Part shown: in pieces, positions 46,655 through 56,963 of the stretch | Layout: every line of letters begins with the position of its first letter | How positions within the stretch are numbered: the first letter of the stretch is position 1 | DNA from: Oehlia diaphana | Taxonomy: Eukaryota; Glomeromycota; Glomeromycetes; Glomerales; Glomeraceae | DNA length: 64,000 nt | Assembly (NCBI GenBank): GCA_003833135.1 | Contig: QZLH01000209.1 | Location: 1-64,000, forward strand | Reading direction: 5' to 3' | Notes under the pieces: generated by a model | Database searches by the model: none | The model's input: only the letters and a program-made list of their open reading frames with translations | What the model was told of the DNA's origin: nothing | Program-made: the position numbers and the translations under genes

Positions 46655-48772
46655 ATGGATATTCGTGCAGTAGTTGCAATAGGTAAGAAGTTATAAATAA
46701 CCTTTTAAATATATAAAATTGTAAAAACCTTAACACATAAATTAATCATTTATTTTTACAAATAGATTTTGGTACCACATTTTCGGTAAGTTAATTATAA
46801 TCCGAGTTTAATTTTATAAATAACTAACGTTTTATTGCGAAAATAATAGGGATTCGCATATTCTAATCGAGCAGATCCTGAAATTATTACAAATGATGTT
46901 TGGCCTCAGCAGATTGGTGTATTGAAAACTAATACAGTTCTTCAATATGATTCTAATTATCAAAATGTCATTAAATGGGGAAATCCTGCTTTGTCACAAA
47001 GACAATCTCGCAAAAATAAAGATTCATCATCAAAATCCGTAGAACTTTTTAAACTTCATTTAGGAGATCTTCCACAAAATGAAAAACCATTACTTCCTCA
47101 TCAATTAAGTCATGAAAAAGCTATAAGTGATTATCTACGCGAATTAGGTAAACCGAATTAAATTTACTAGTTATGTAATTAAATGAATTTCTTATTCTTA
47201 CTTATTTCATGATAAAATTGTTTATTTATAATGTAGGAAAGGTAAAAGTAAATTACTTTTTTTTTAAAAAATGAAATAATTCCAAATAGATTTTTTTTGT
47301 TTGATAGTTGATTAAGGAAACTATTTCTACTCGATGGCATGGAATAAATTTATTTGAACATGTTCTTCTTATTATAAGCATTCCGGCGGAATTCGATGAC
47401 CGTGCAAAAGATACTATGAGAAAATGTCTTTATAATGCTGGATTGACGAACAGTAAAGAATCAAAGCAAGTTGAATTTACAACTGAACGTACTGTAATTA
47501 AAGCTAAAATTCGTTTCTTGTTTGGCACTTATTTCATTTTATTTATCATATTGTCTATAATATTTAGCTGAAGCTGCTGCAATTTATTGCATGCGAAATC
47601 TTAAAGGACAGAATAAAGTGATACCAATTAATGGTTGGTGATTTTACTTTAAAATTTAATGTGGAAAAAGGAAACTTTCATTAATATTATCTATTTATTT
47701 TTTAGCGTCATTTATGGTTGTTGATTGTGGAGGTGGAACTGTTGACCTTACAACACGTAGATTATTGCGAGATAACAAACTAAGCGAGATCACTGAGCGA
47801 ACTGGTGATTTTTGTGGTGGTTCTTATGTCGACAGTGAATTTCTTAAGTTCCTTAGTCGTAAACTTGGTGAATCAACTATGAATTTGCTTAGAGAAAATA
47901 ATTATGGTCAAATGCAATATATTATACAACAATTCTGTCAAAAATCGAAATTTCATTTTACAGGAAATCAAAATGAGTTTGATCCATATGAATTTGATAT
48001 TGAAGAAATTTGTCCTGTTTTGAAACAGTACTGCAATGATAATATCAAAGAAAAAATGGAAGAAAATGATTGGATTATTGACATAAATTTTGAAGATTTA
48101 AAATCTATGTTTGATCCAGTCGTTGGAAAAATTATTAGATTAATTCGTGGACAACTTAATTCTAGCAAAGATAAATGTTCTGCTATATTTCTTGTTGGGG
48201 GATTTAGTGAATCAAAATATTTACAAATGAGAGTTAAAGAAGAATTCGGAAAATTAGTTCCACCAATTATTGTACCAAAACAACCTATCGCAGCTATTGT
48301 TCGTGGAGCTTGTGACTATGGACTCGAGATGAGTACAATAGTGGATCGTACTTTGAAATATTCTTATGGATTTGAAACTCATAGAAATTGGGTAGATGGA
48401 GATCCAATAGATCGAAAAAAAAGTATTAAAGGGAATGATAAAACTAAAATTGCGATATTTTACCGTTTAGCTACACGAGGTACAAAAATTGGAGTTGATG
48501 AGGAATTTCATGTAATCAGGCGTCCTCTTGAGCCAGATCAAACTTCAGTTTCATTTCCAATATATATAACAACTGAATCGAGTGCTAGATTTTGCGATGA
48601 ACCTGGTATGAAATTGCTTGGTACATTAACCATAGACTTACCAGATGCTCATCTCGGAAAAGGTCGTAGAGTTGAATTATCTCTAATTTTTGGAAAATTG
48701 GAACTTGTTGCTAAAGCAAAAAATTTACAGAATGGAAGAATCTATGAAACTAGTTTTGAATTAGATTTTTAA
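46655..48772 (+). CDS. Hsp70-like ATPase, HSPA12-like (copy E), intact
   Basis: Exons 46655-46682, 46766-46785, 46850-47147, 47237-47241, 47308-47488, 47568-47633 and 47706-48772 give 554 aa. ATPase motifs are conserved. Distinctive residues after KYSYG are FETHRNWVDGDPIDRKK and YRLATRGTKIGVDEEFHV. This middle block is almost identical to copy H, whereas the last 60 residues (LGTLTIDLPDAHLGKGRR) resemble copy B. The 5-nt exon is GAAAG. Confidence 0.9.
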
Positions 48773-48833
48773 AAATTAATGGAGTTCTTTATTATTTGTA
48801 TATTTCGAATTCTAAAGTGGTACACGAAAATAA

Positions 48834-48839
48834 AATAAA
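48834..48839 (+). terminator. Probable polyadenylation signal AATAAA of copy E
   Basis: AATAAA lies 62 nt after the stop codon in a block (acgaaaataaaataaaggct) whose equivalents follow copies G, H and I. Conservation across paralogs suggests it belongs to the transcript 3' end. Confidence 0.45.
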
Positions 48840-49982
48840 GGCTTTTATTTAACTTTATACTCTAATTTTCTAATTAAACTATGGGATAATAAAAAAAAAA
48901 ATATTTAATAAAAAAGGGTAATCTTTTTAACCATTTAAGAGATATTAATAATAATTGTATGAATGTATGCACTCTGCAAATTTGTAGCAGCATCAGTTAA
49001 ATATTATAAGTAGTATATTAGATAAAATAGAACTATTTTCGGCTCACGTTTAGTTTAAAATTCATCTACCGAATTATTTATTTTATAAAATTAATTATAC
49101 TTACCTTATCCCACATAATAATTAATAAGTTTTATTATATACTATAAGAATTAAAATTGCGTTTATTACAAATAATATTTTGTTATAATAAAACTTTCTT
49201 AATTTTTATTTCTAGCAACTACCAGCACTCATTGTTTAATAAAAGAATACTGTTTGCTCTTCTTCAAGGAAAAAGCGCTTCCCATTTACAAAAAAAGGAA
49301 TTCATTCGGTACGAAAACTAGATGTACAGTATAAATGAAAAGATTTTCACAAAGTAGAAATTATGGAGACCGAGTGAACCTAAAAGTCAAATGTTAAAAT
49401 TTCACAATTGGCTTCATTGTTTTATTTTCATGCGGTAGTCAATCAAAAAAATGTGAAGTGTACGGTCATTGTACCGAGTAATAACAATCGATCGATGTTC
49501 AAAATTCAAGTCAAGTGCTAGCAAGTCTTATCACCTACTTTAAACCCACGTATAACTTTCGCAGTTGTGAACTTATTTGGTAGTCTCTTACTTGTTATTT
49601 AATTTCATAAGTGTACTTCGTATGAGTAATTGGTGGAACTAATCTCCGAATTCAATTTTCTTCCCATTTATAAATATTCTGATTTCTGAATCACTAATGA
49701 ACCCCTGGATAATTATTACAAGATTTAAATATAACATTAACGGATTAGTATTTATCATCTCAAACAATTATGAGAGTATCAAATGAAAGGGTAGTAATGT
49801 TTTTTACACTTAAATAGTCCTAACAATATAAAATTTTTATTTGCGCATACGTTGCGCCATGATATTGCAGCTAATTTTATAAGTTACAGAACACTACACT
49901 TAGGTTGCCTGTAAACTAAAAATAAATAATAAACCCATAAATAAGCATGTAACGTAAAAGTGTTTCGTGTCATGCCAATTCT
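48840..49982. other. Intergenic spacer E-F, left part
   Basis: AT-rich; no gene or clear repeat was recognised. Confidence 0.4.
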
Positions 49983-50280
49983 AAATATTAAAGGACAGAA
50001 TGAATTAATGATGTTAATGATGTTAGTACTTTATATTTAACATTTAACATGAAAGAAAGATACTTTGTTGACATTATTTATTTATCCTTAGCGTTGTTTA
50101 TAATTATTAATTGTGGTAGATCTTACTATACTTGCCGCCCATTCCCCAAAAAAGGAAATTTAAACAATGATTTCATGTCGATCTCATTGTTTAAATTTCC
50201 TTTTTGAGGAATGGGTGGCAAGTATAGATCTTACTAGCTAGTAAATTATTACGACTCCATGAAATTTTCATTATGCTGAT
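49983..50280 (+). pseudogene. Hsp70 relic (end of exon 6, intron, start of exon 7) split by a hairpin MITE
   Basis: The string aaaggacagaatgaa, then an intron-like stretch homologous to the array's intron 6, then tagcgttgtttataatt and attgtggtagatcttac match the exon 6-7 junction of the active copies. The reading is interrupted by the element at 50129-50224 and then resumes briefly (gtaaattattacga). Confidence 0.75.
50117..50236. mobile_element. 96-bp hairpin MITE with 12-bp target duplication
   Basis: TAGATCTTACTA is exactly duplicated at 50117-50128 and 50225-50236. Between them a 96-bp unit with near-perfect arms of about 40 bp (tacttgccgcccattcc at one end, ggaatgggtggcaagta at the other) folds on itself. 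The target is the conserved gtagatcttac of an Hsp70 exon 7 relic. Confidence 0.9.
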
Positions 50281-50289
50281 CAGATAGTT

Positions 50290-50530
50290 CCTTTTTTATA
50301 AATTTTATGATACCGAAATTTTCTATTATTTAAAAATTTTTTTAAAATAAATAATTTTCTATATTGGAATATCTTACTGAGAACTCATTTTGTTTATACT
50401 AAAAATAGGCAACTCGCCGAAATTCTTTGAAACTTTTTGATATTTTTGGCCAATTAGATCACTCATTAACCCATAAACTGCATACCGGCAGATGTTCATC
50501 TTTTAAATCATAATTGAATTTTCGCAAAAA
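50290..50530. repeat. Segment duplicated from/with 43840-44130
   Basis: Shared blocks in the same order include gaactcattttgtttata, aactcg.c, aaattcttt.aaactttttg and cataattgaatttt. Both lie next to Hsp70 fragments, so this is part of an array-level duplication. Confidence 0.6.
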
Positions 50531-50740
50531 ATTTTTAATTAATGTAGATTTTATTTGTTATTTACAATTTTGTTATAGAAATATTATTGCAATATTGTCG
50601 CATGTCGTACGAAAATATAATATTATATTCCACATCGGAACAAATTAGTTTTTTCTTTTTTTCTTCGAAAATGTAATTTTTGAATAATTTGGTGTAACAG
50701 CGAAATACTTGTCTATCATTACTATTTTTCTTTAAAAATC

Positions 50741-50767
50741 CTTTCTCCGGAAAATGTGCTATAAATA
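50741..50767 (+). promoter_or_regulatory. Promoter cassette of Hsp70 copy F
   Basis: ctttctccggaaaatg at 50741-50756 and TATAAATA at 50760-50767. The two elements are closer together here than in copies E or H, by an apparent deletion of about 30 bp. Confidence 0.55.
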
Positions 50768-50880
50768 GGAAGCTTTTGTTTTTTGGTGGAATATTTTGGT
50801 GTAAATCAGTTAAAAAGTTTTATCGCCTGAATAACAAACAGCAGTATTTAATTTTTTTTTTTTTTTTTTTAAAAAAAAAA

Positions 50881-53023
50881 ATGGATATTCGCGTAGTAGT
50901 TGCAATAGGTAAAAAAGTTATAAATAAACTTCTAAAATTGTAACAATTCTAAAAATAAATTAATCGTTTATTTTTTGTAATTAGACTTTGGAACCACATT
51001 TTCTGTAAGTTAGTCATAATAATCCGAGTTTAAAGAATTTGATTTATGAATAATTAAATTATGAAAATAATAATGTTAGGGATTCGCATATTCTAATCGA
51101 AATAATCCCGAAATTATTACAAATGATGTTTGGCCCAAACTAATTGGTTCATTGAAAACTAATACAGTTCTTCAATATGATTCTAATTACCAAAATGTTA
51201 TTAAATGGGGAAATCCTGCTTTAGCTCAAAGACAATCTCGTAAAAATAAAGATTCATCATCAAAATCTGTAGAACTTTTTAAACTTCATTTGGGAAACAT
51301 TTCTCAAACTGAAAAACCTCCACTTCCTAATCAATTAAGTTATGAAAAAGCAATAAGTGATTATTTGCACGAATTAGGTAAATAAAAAAAAATATAAATT
51401 TATAAATTTCGTAATCAAATGCAATTTCTGAATTCTAAATGAACAATTCATTTAAACTTCCTATTCATATTATAAATCTAGGAAAGGTAATAACAAATGT
51501 CCTGTAAAGTTAATTCTCTTAAAAAAAAAGAAAAAATCATATAAAATCTTTTGTTTAAATAGTTAATTAAGGAAACTGTTACTACTCGTTGGCATGGTAT
51601 AAGATTCTTTGAACATGTTCTTCTCGTTATAAGCGTTCCCGCAGAGTTTGACGATGTTGCAAAAGATACTATGAGAAAATGTCTCCATAATGCTGGATTG
51701 TCGAACAGTAAAGAATCAAATAAAATTGAATTTACAACTGAACGTAAGTAAATGATAAAATTCTCTCTTTTTTATAAACGTATTTATTCAATCTATTTGA
51801 TAATTTATGTATTACTTTAGCTGAAGCTGCTGCAATTTATTGCATGCGGAATCTCAATGAACATAATAATGAAATTATTCCGATAAATGGTTGGTATTTT
51901 ACTTTAAAATTTAATAATATGGAAGCATATTTTATTAATATTAATCTTTTGTTTTTGAGTAGCGTCATTTATGGTGGTTGATTGTGGGGGTGGAACTGTT
52001 GACCTTACAATACGTAAATTATTACAAGATAACAAGCTTAGTGAGATTACTGAACGAACTGGAGATTTTTGTGGTGGATCTTATGTTGACCGAGAATTTC
52101 TTAAATTCCTTAGTCGTAAGCTTGGTGAATCGACTATAAATCTTCTTAGAGAAAATAATTATGGTCAAATGCAATACATGATACAACAATTCTGTCAAAG
52201 AGTGAAATTTCATTTTACTGGAAATAGAAATGATTCTGATTCTTTTGAATTTGATATTGAAGAAATTTGTCCTGTTTTAAAACAGTATTGTAAGGATGAT
52301 ATCAAAGAAAAAATGGAAGATAATAATTGGATTATTGACATAAATTTTGAAGATTTAAGATCTATGTTTGATCCAGTTATTGAATAGATAATTAGATTAA
52401 TTCGTGGGCAACTTAATTCTAGTAAGAATAAATGTTCTGTTATATTCCTTGTAGGAGGATTTAGTGAATCAAAATATTTACAAATGAGAGTTAAAGAAGA
52501 ATTCGGAAAATTAGTTCCAGCAATTATCGTTCCAAAGCAACCTATCGCAGCTATTGTTCGTGGAGCTTGTGACTACGGACTTAAAATGAGCACAATAGCG
52601 GATCGTACTCTGAAATATACTTACGGTATTAGAGTTAATAAAGACTGGAGTTATGAAGATCCAATAGATCGAAAAATAACCTGTGGGAATAGAGATCAAA
52701 TTGTGATATTTGATAGTCTAGTTACGCGAGGTACAAAAGTAGAAGTAGATCAGAAATTTTCTATGATATATTATCCTCCTGAACCAAATGTCACTTTTCT
52801 TACGATTCATATTTTTAAAACAACTGAATTAAGTGCTAAATTTTGTGATGAACCTGGCATGAAATTACTTGGTGTATTAACCGTAGATTTACCAGATGTA
52901 AATCTCGGATTAAATCGTAGAATTGAATTTTCATTAATGTTTGGAAAAATGGAAATTGTCGCTAGTGCAATAAATTTACAAAATGGAAGAAGCTATAATA
53001 CTAGGTTTGAATTAGATTATTAA
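50881..53023 (+). pseudogene. Hsp70-like, HSPA12-like (copy F) with one in-frame TAG
   Basis: Exons 50881-50908, 50985-51004, 51080-51377, 51482-51486, 51563-51743, 51821-51889 and 51963-53023 would give 553 codons. A TAG at 52385-52387 replaces the AAG (Lys) codon of the paralogs (VVGKII becomes VIE-stop-II). Frame and all splice signals are otherwise intact before and after it. The protein would end about 60% through, before LVGGFSESKYLQ, so ATPase function would be lost. It is a recent pseudogene, a sequencing error or a readthrough/edited case. The 3' end is nearly identical to copy H. Confidence 0.85.
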
Positions 53024-53929
53024 CTAGATTAAATAATGTAGACCTTTCATTATTTATTGTAAATAGAGTCAAATTTTAAAAGTTTCGTCAAGAAATAAAA
53101 TAATATAAATGCTATTATTAAGTAAAATAGTTTTTAAAATAATGTCGTTGTTGCATATCGAAAATTTAATATTATGTCAACAATGCGAACAAATAAATCT
53201 TTCTTCGGAAAATAACTAAAAATGGATAGTTTAAAATATGTTTGACACGCCTATTGGAATAACATTTATTAGTTTATGATTTCCTCATATAATAACATTC
53301 TGGTAATTTAAACCAATTTGTTGGGACAACTATAATTTTCGAGGTGAATATTCATAAAGCAGTTGTTGTGTTACACCAGAACCTTTTTTTTCAGGAGAAG
53401 CTGCCGTTTTTTTGTTTTAGATAAGCGAATATTAAAAGTTTATTCGATACAAATATTTTACATTTTACAATAATGCTACATTATTTTGTAACCATACTGG
53501 TCTTTAAGAAAAAAGAGTATGGTAGTATGAAATAATTATTAAAAAGTTTCAAATTCACCATTAATTATCCATAAGCTTTTCGCTTGTAAGAGATACAAAC
53601 GTTTAAGTAAGTATTCTGCACACGTGATTCGTAACTGCGGCACTCTTACATGATCGGATTGAAATAGTTTATTAAAGAAAGGGTAAATAAAAGTTATTTT
53701 CTATTAAAAAAAAATGTACGTGGTTCTCCCAAATTTTAGAAATCGCACCGAAACGAATAAACCTTTATTCTGAAAATGTACTAAAAATGTTTGACACAGA
53801 AATATACAGTTATAAATAGGAAGTTTTGATTTTTGGAAAACAAGATGGTGAAAATTTTCAGAAATCATCACGTGTTCATAAATTTTTTTACTCTTAACTC
53901 CTAAAAGTATAATGTCCTTCGCTTCTCCC
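53024..53929. other. Intergenic spacer F-G with orphan promoter cassette
   Basis: At about 53755-53830 the string cgaataaacctttattctga, then a TATAAATA and ggaagtttt, copies the array's promoter, but no exon 1 follows. A second partial motif (ctttcttcggaaaataact) is near 53200. Confidence 0.5.
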
Positions 53930-54060
53930 GGAATATCAGTACTGAATTTTATGATGAACCTGTTATGATATCACTTGGTACATTAACTATATAGACTTAC
54001 CAAATGTTCATTTTGGATTAAATCGTGATGTTGAATTTTCGCTGAATTAATGGAGATTTT
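53930..54060 (+). pseudogene. Hsp70 C-terminal fragment
   Basis: The string actgaattttatgatgaacc, then atcacttggtacattaac, then ccaaatgttcattttggatt matches the part of exon 7 encoding KFCDEPGMKLLGTL and DLPDVHLG in the paralogs, with small indels. Confidence 0.75.
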
Positions 54061-54327
54061 AAGATTCATGAGAATTTATCATTTATAATTTATTTATAAA
54101 AATGTTATCGCAATATCGTCACGCATCACACGAAAGTCCACCGGAATAAATTTAAAAATGTATATTAATTTTTGGATAGTTTGACGTAACAATCAATCAT
54201 TATATTTAATATTATATCGAAATGTACTAAAAATGGTTGACACACAAAAGTATATAATTATAATATTTTTTGATAAAATTTTTATCAACAAACTGCAGTA
54301 ATCAAATTTTTTTTTTAAAAAAAAAAA

Positions 54328-55634
54328 ATGGATATTCGTGCAGTAGCTGCAATAGGTAAGAAAATTACAAATAACTTTATATTAATATTTTTATTGCGAA
54401 AATAATAAGGATTCGCATATGCTAATCGAGCAGATCCAGAAATTATTACAATTGATGTTTGGCCTCAACAAATTGGTGTAATGAAAACTAATACAATTCT
54501 TCAATATGATTCCAATTATCAAAATGTTAAATGGGGAAATCCTGCTTTAGCCCAAAAACAATCAAAACACGATCGTATAAATAAAGATTTATCATCTTCA
54601 AAAACTGTAGAGCTTTTAACTTTATTTAGGAATATTCCACAAAATGAAAAACCAATGAAAAAGCAATAAATGATTATTTACGCGAATTAGGTAAAGCAAA
54701 TTAAATTTACAAATTATGCAATTTAAACATGCAATTCTTAAAAACTCACTTATAGCATGATAAAACTTACTATGTAGGAAAGGTACGTATAATTAATTTT
54801 ATTTTAAATAGTGATTAAGGAAACTATTTCTACCCGATGCCACGGGGTAAGTTTCTTTGAACATGTTCTCCTCGTTATAAGAATTCCAAGATCGTGCAAG
54901 AAATATTATGAGAAAATGTCTTTATAATGCTGGATTGACGTACTGTAAATTAAAGGCAAAATTCTTTTGTTTTTTAGCATTTATTTCATTTTATTTATTA
55001 TATTATGTGTGATATTTAGCTGAAGCTGCTGCAATTTTATTGTATGCGGAATTTTAAGGGACAGAATGAAATGATCCCAATTAATGGTTTGTGATTTTAC
55101 TTTGTAAAAGAAGGATACTTCATTAACACAATCTATTTATTTTTAGCGTCATTTATGATTGAGGTGGAACTGTATATCTTACAACACGTAGAATATCAAG
55201 AGATAACAAACTTAGTGAAATCATTGAAAGGATGGAGATTCTTGTGGTGGATCTGGTGGATCTTATGTCGATCGAGAATTTCTTAAATTCCTTAGTCGTA
55301 AGCTTGGTGAATCGACTATAAATCTGCTTAGAGAAAAATAATTATGGTCAAATGCAATACATGATGCAACAATTCTGTCAAAAATTGAAATTTAATTTTA
55401 CAGGAAATCAAAATGAATTTGAGCCATTTGAATTTGATATTGAAGAAATTTGTCCTCTTTTGAAACACTATTGTAATGATAATATCAAAGAAGATATGAA
55501 AGAAAATGATGATATAAATTATTAGATCGTAAAGTTGAATTCTCGCTAATTTTTGAAAATTGGAACTTGCTGCTAAAGCAAAAAATTTACAGAATGGGAG
55601 AATTTATGATACTAGTTTTGAATTAGACTTTTAA
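54328..55634 (+). pseudogene. Hsp70-like copy G, decayed
   Basis: Exon 1 (54328-54355) is good, but exon 2 (phosphate loop) is absent. Exon 3 has lost several codons, including one around QNV(I)KW and most of the PPLP segment. The 5-nt exon is at 54778-54782. Exon 5 starts with a missing T (agtgattaagg) and lacks the AEFDD codons. Exon 7 lacks part of VVDCGG, has a frameshift, and most of it (from about the DWIIDINF position to near the C-terminus) is deleted. It resumes with aaagttgaattctcgct and ends with the usual FELDF-stop. Confidence 0.88.
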
Positions 55635-56052
55635 TAATTAATGTAGATTACCTATTTGTTCATTTCGAATTTTTATAGTTTCGCACGAAATAAAAATAAA
55701 GGCTTTTATAGTTATAATATCATTGCGGTATGCGCTAATGAAATTTTATACTATTTGACTTCTGTGATACTTCTTCATTTGGCACTCGCGTAACTAAAAA
55801 TAATAATATTAATATTATTTAATTGATATTATTTATAAGATAATATTAATCAATGTTAAATATAATATTATATAAATCATATAATACCAATAAGTTCAAG
55901 TTATACATGGTACAAAAGTAGTAGATAAAATTTACTAGAACGTCTAATCATTCTTTCACTTTGAATATTGATCGATATACGGTTAAACAACTGAATTTAG
56001 TTATAAATAGGAAACGTTTTTTCAAAGTGAATATGTATTCTTTTACTAAAAA
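55635..56052. other. Spacer G-L
   Basis: Begins with the conserved 3' flank (acgaaataaaaataaaggct). Otherwise AT-rich with nothing recognised. Confidence 0.4.
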
Positions 56053-56370
56053 TTAGTACTCGTGTAGTAGTTGCTATAGGTAAGAATTAAGAAACTTTAT
56101 TGAAATGAAGCATTACCTAATTCATTGATTTTATTGTTAGATTTTGGAACCACATTTCCTGTAATTAATTAATTATTTTGAGTGATTAATTTATTTAATT
56201 TTATTTAATGAAATAATTGAAAAGGCAATCTCGTAGAAAATAAAGATTCATCACCAAATCTGTAAACTTCATTTAAAAAACATTTCTCAAAGTAATAAAC
56301 CTCCACTTCCTCATCATTTAAGTTATGAGAAAGCAATATGTAGTTATCTTATGTGAATTAAAAAATTTAA
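56053..56370 (+). pseudogene. Hsp70-like copy L, 5' relic
   Basis: Exon 1-like tactcgtgtagtagttgcta and its donor are followed by an exon 2 with altered end (DFGTTFP-like, attttggaaccacatttcct). The first third of exon 3 is missing; a degraded exon 3 remnant resumes at aggcaatctcgtagaaaata and runs to agttatgagaaagcaat. A TATA-like ttataaataggaaacg lies just upstream (about 56000). Confidence 0.8.
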
Positions 56371-56820
56371 ACTCATAATTTTCGTAATCAAATGCAATTT
56401 CTGGGAGAACCCGAAACATCTTTCATCTATGTCAAATAAAAAATCACTTCGTATTGCATCTTAGTAAATATTAAAATTAGAAGAATAAAATTAATACCAT
56501 TAGATTCCTCTCGTTAAGACGAACTCAATGGTATAAATTTTATTAAATTTGGATCATTAGTTAGCTAAAAAACAGGAGGTATGTAGTTTAAAATTTTTGA
56601 AAAATCTTTGCAATTTTTTTGAAAATTTTCTCGTGCGGCATGTTGTATTTTCTTTGTTTTTGTCCAGAAAATATACTAAAATGTCCGGAAAAGATAACAT
56701 GCACTGTAATGATTGTCATTTTTCGATAATTTTAAAAACTGTATATTCGTTTTTTTTTGGCAGTTTGATGTAACAAGCAATCATTACTATTTAATATTAT
56801 ATCACATCGGGATAAATAAA
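56371..56820. other. Spacer L-H
   Basis: Contains a palindromic variant of the shared core (ccattagattcctctcgtta and its partner gacgaactcaatggtat at 56493-56537). No gene. Confidence 0.4.
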
Positions 56821-56822
56821 CC

Positions 56823-56872
56823 TTTTCTCCGGAAAATGTACTAAAATGGTTGATAGTAAACAATTATAAATA
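56823..56872 (+). promoter_or_regulatory. Promoter cassette of Hsp70 copy H
   Basis: ttttctccggaaaatgtact at 56823-56842 and TATAAATA at 56865-56872, 92 bp before the ATG. Confidence 0.6.
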
Positions 56873-56963
56873 GGAAGCTTTTTGAAATATTTTTGATGTA
56901 AATTGGTTAAAAAATTCTATCAACAAACCGCAGTATTTATTTATTTATTTATTTTAAAAAAAA

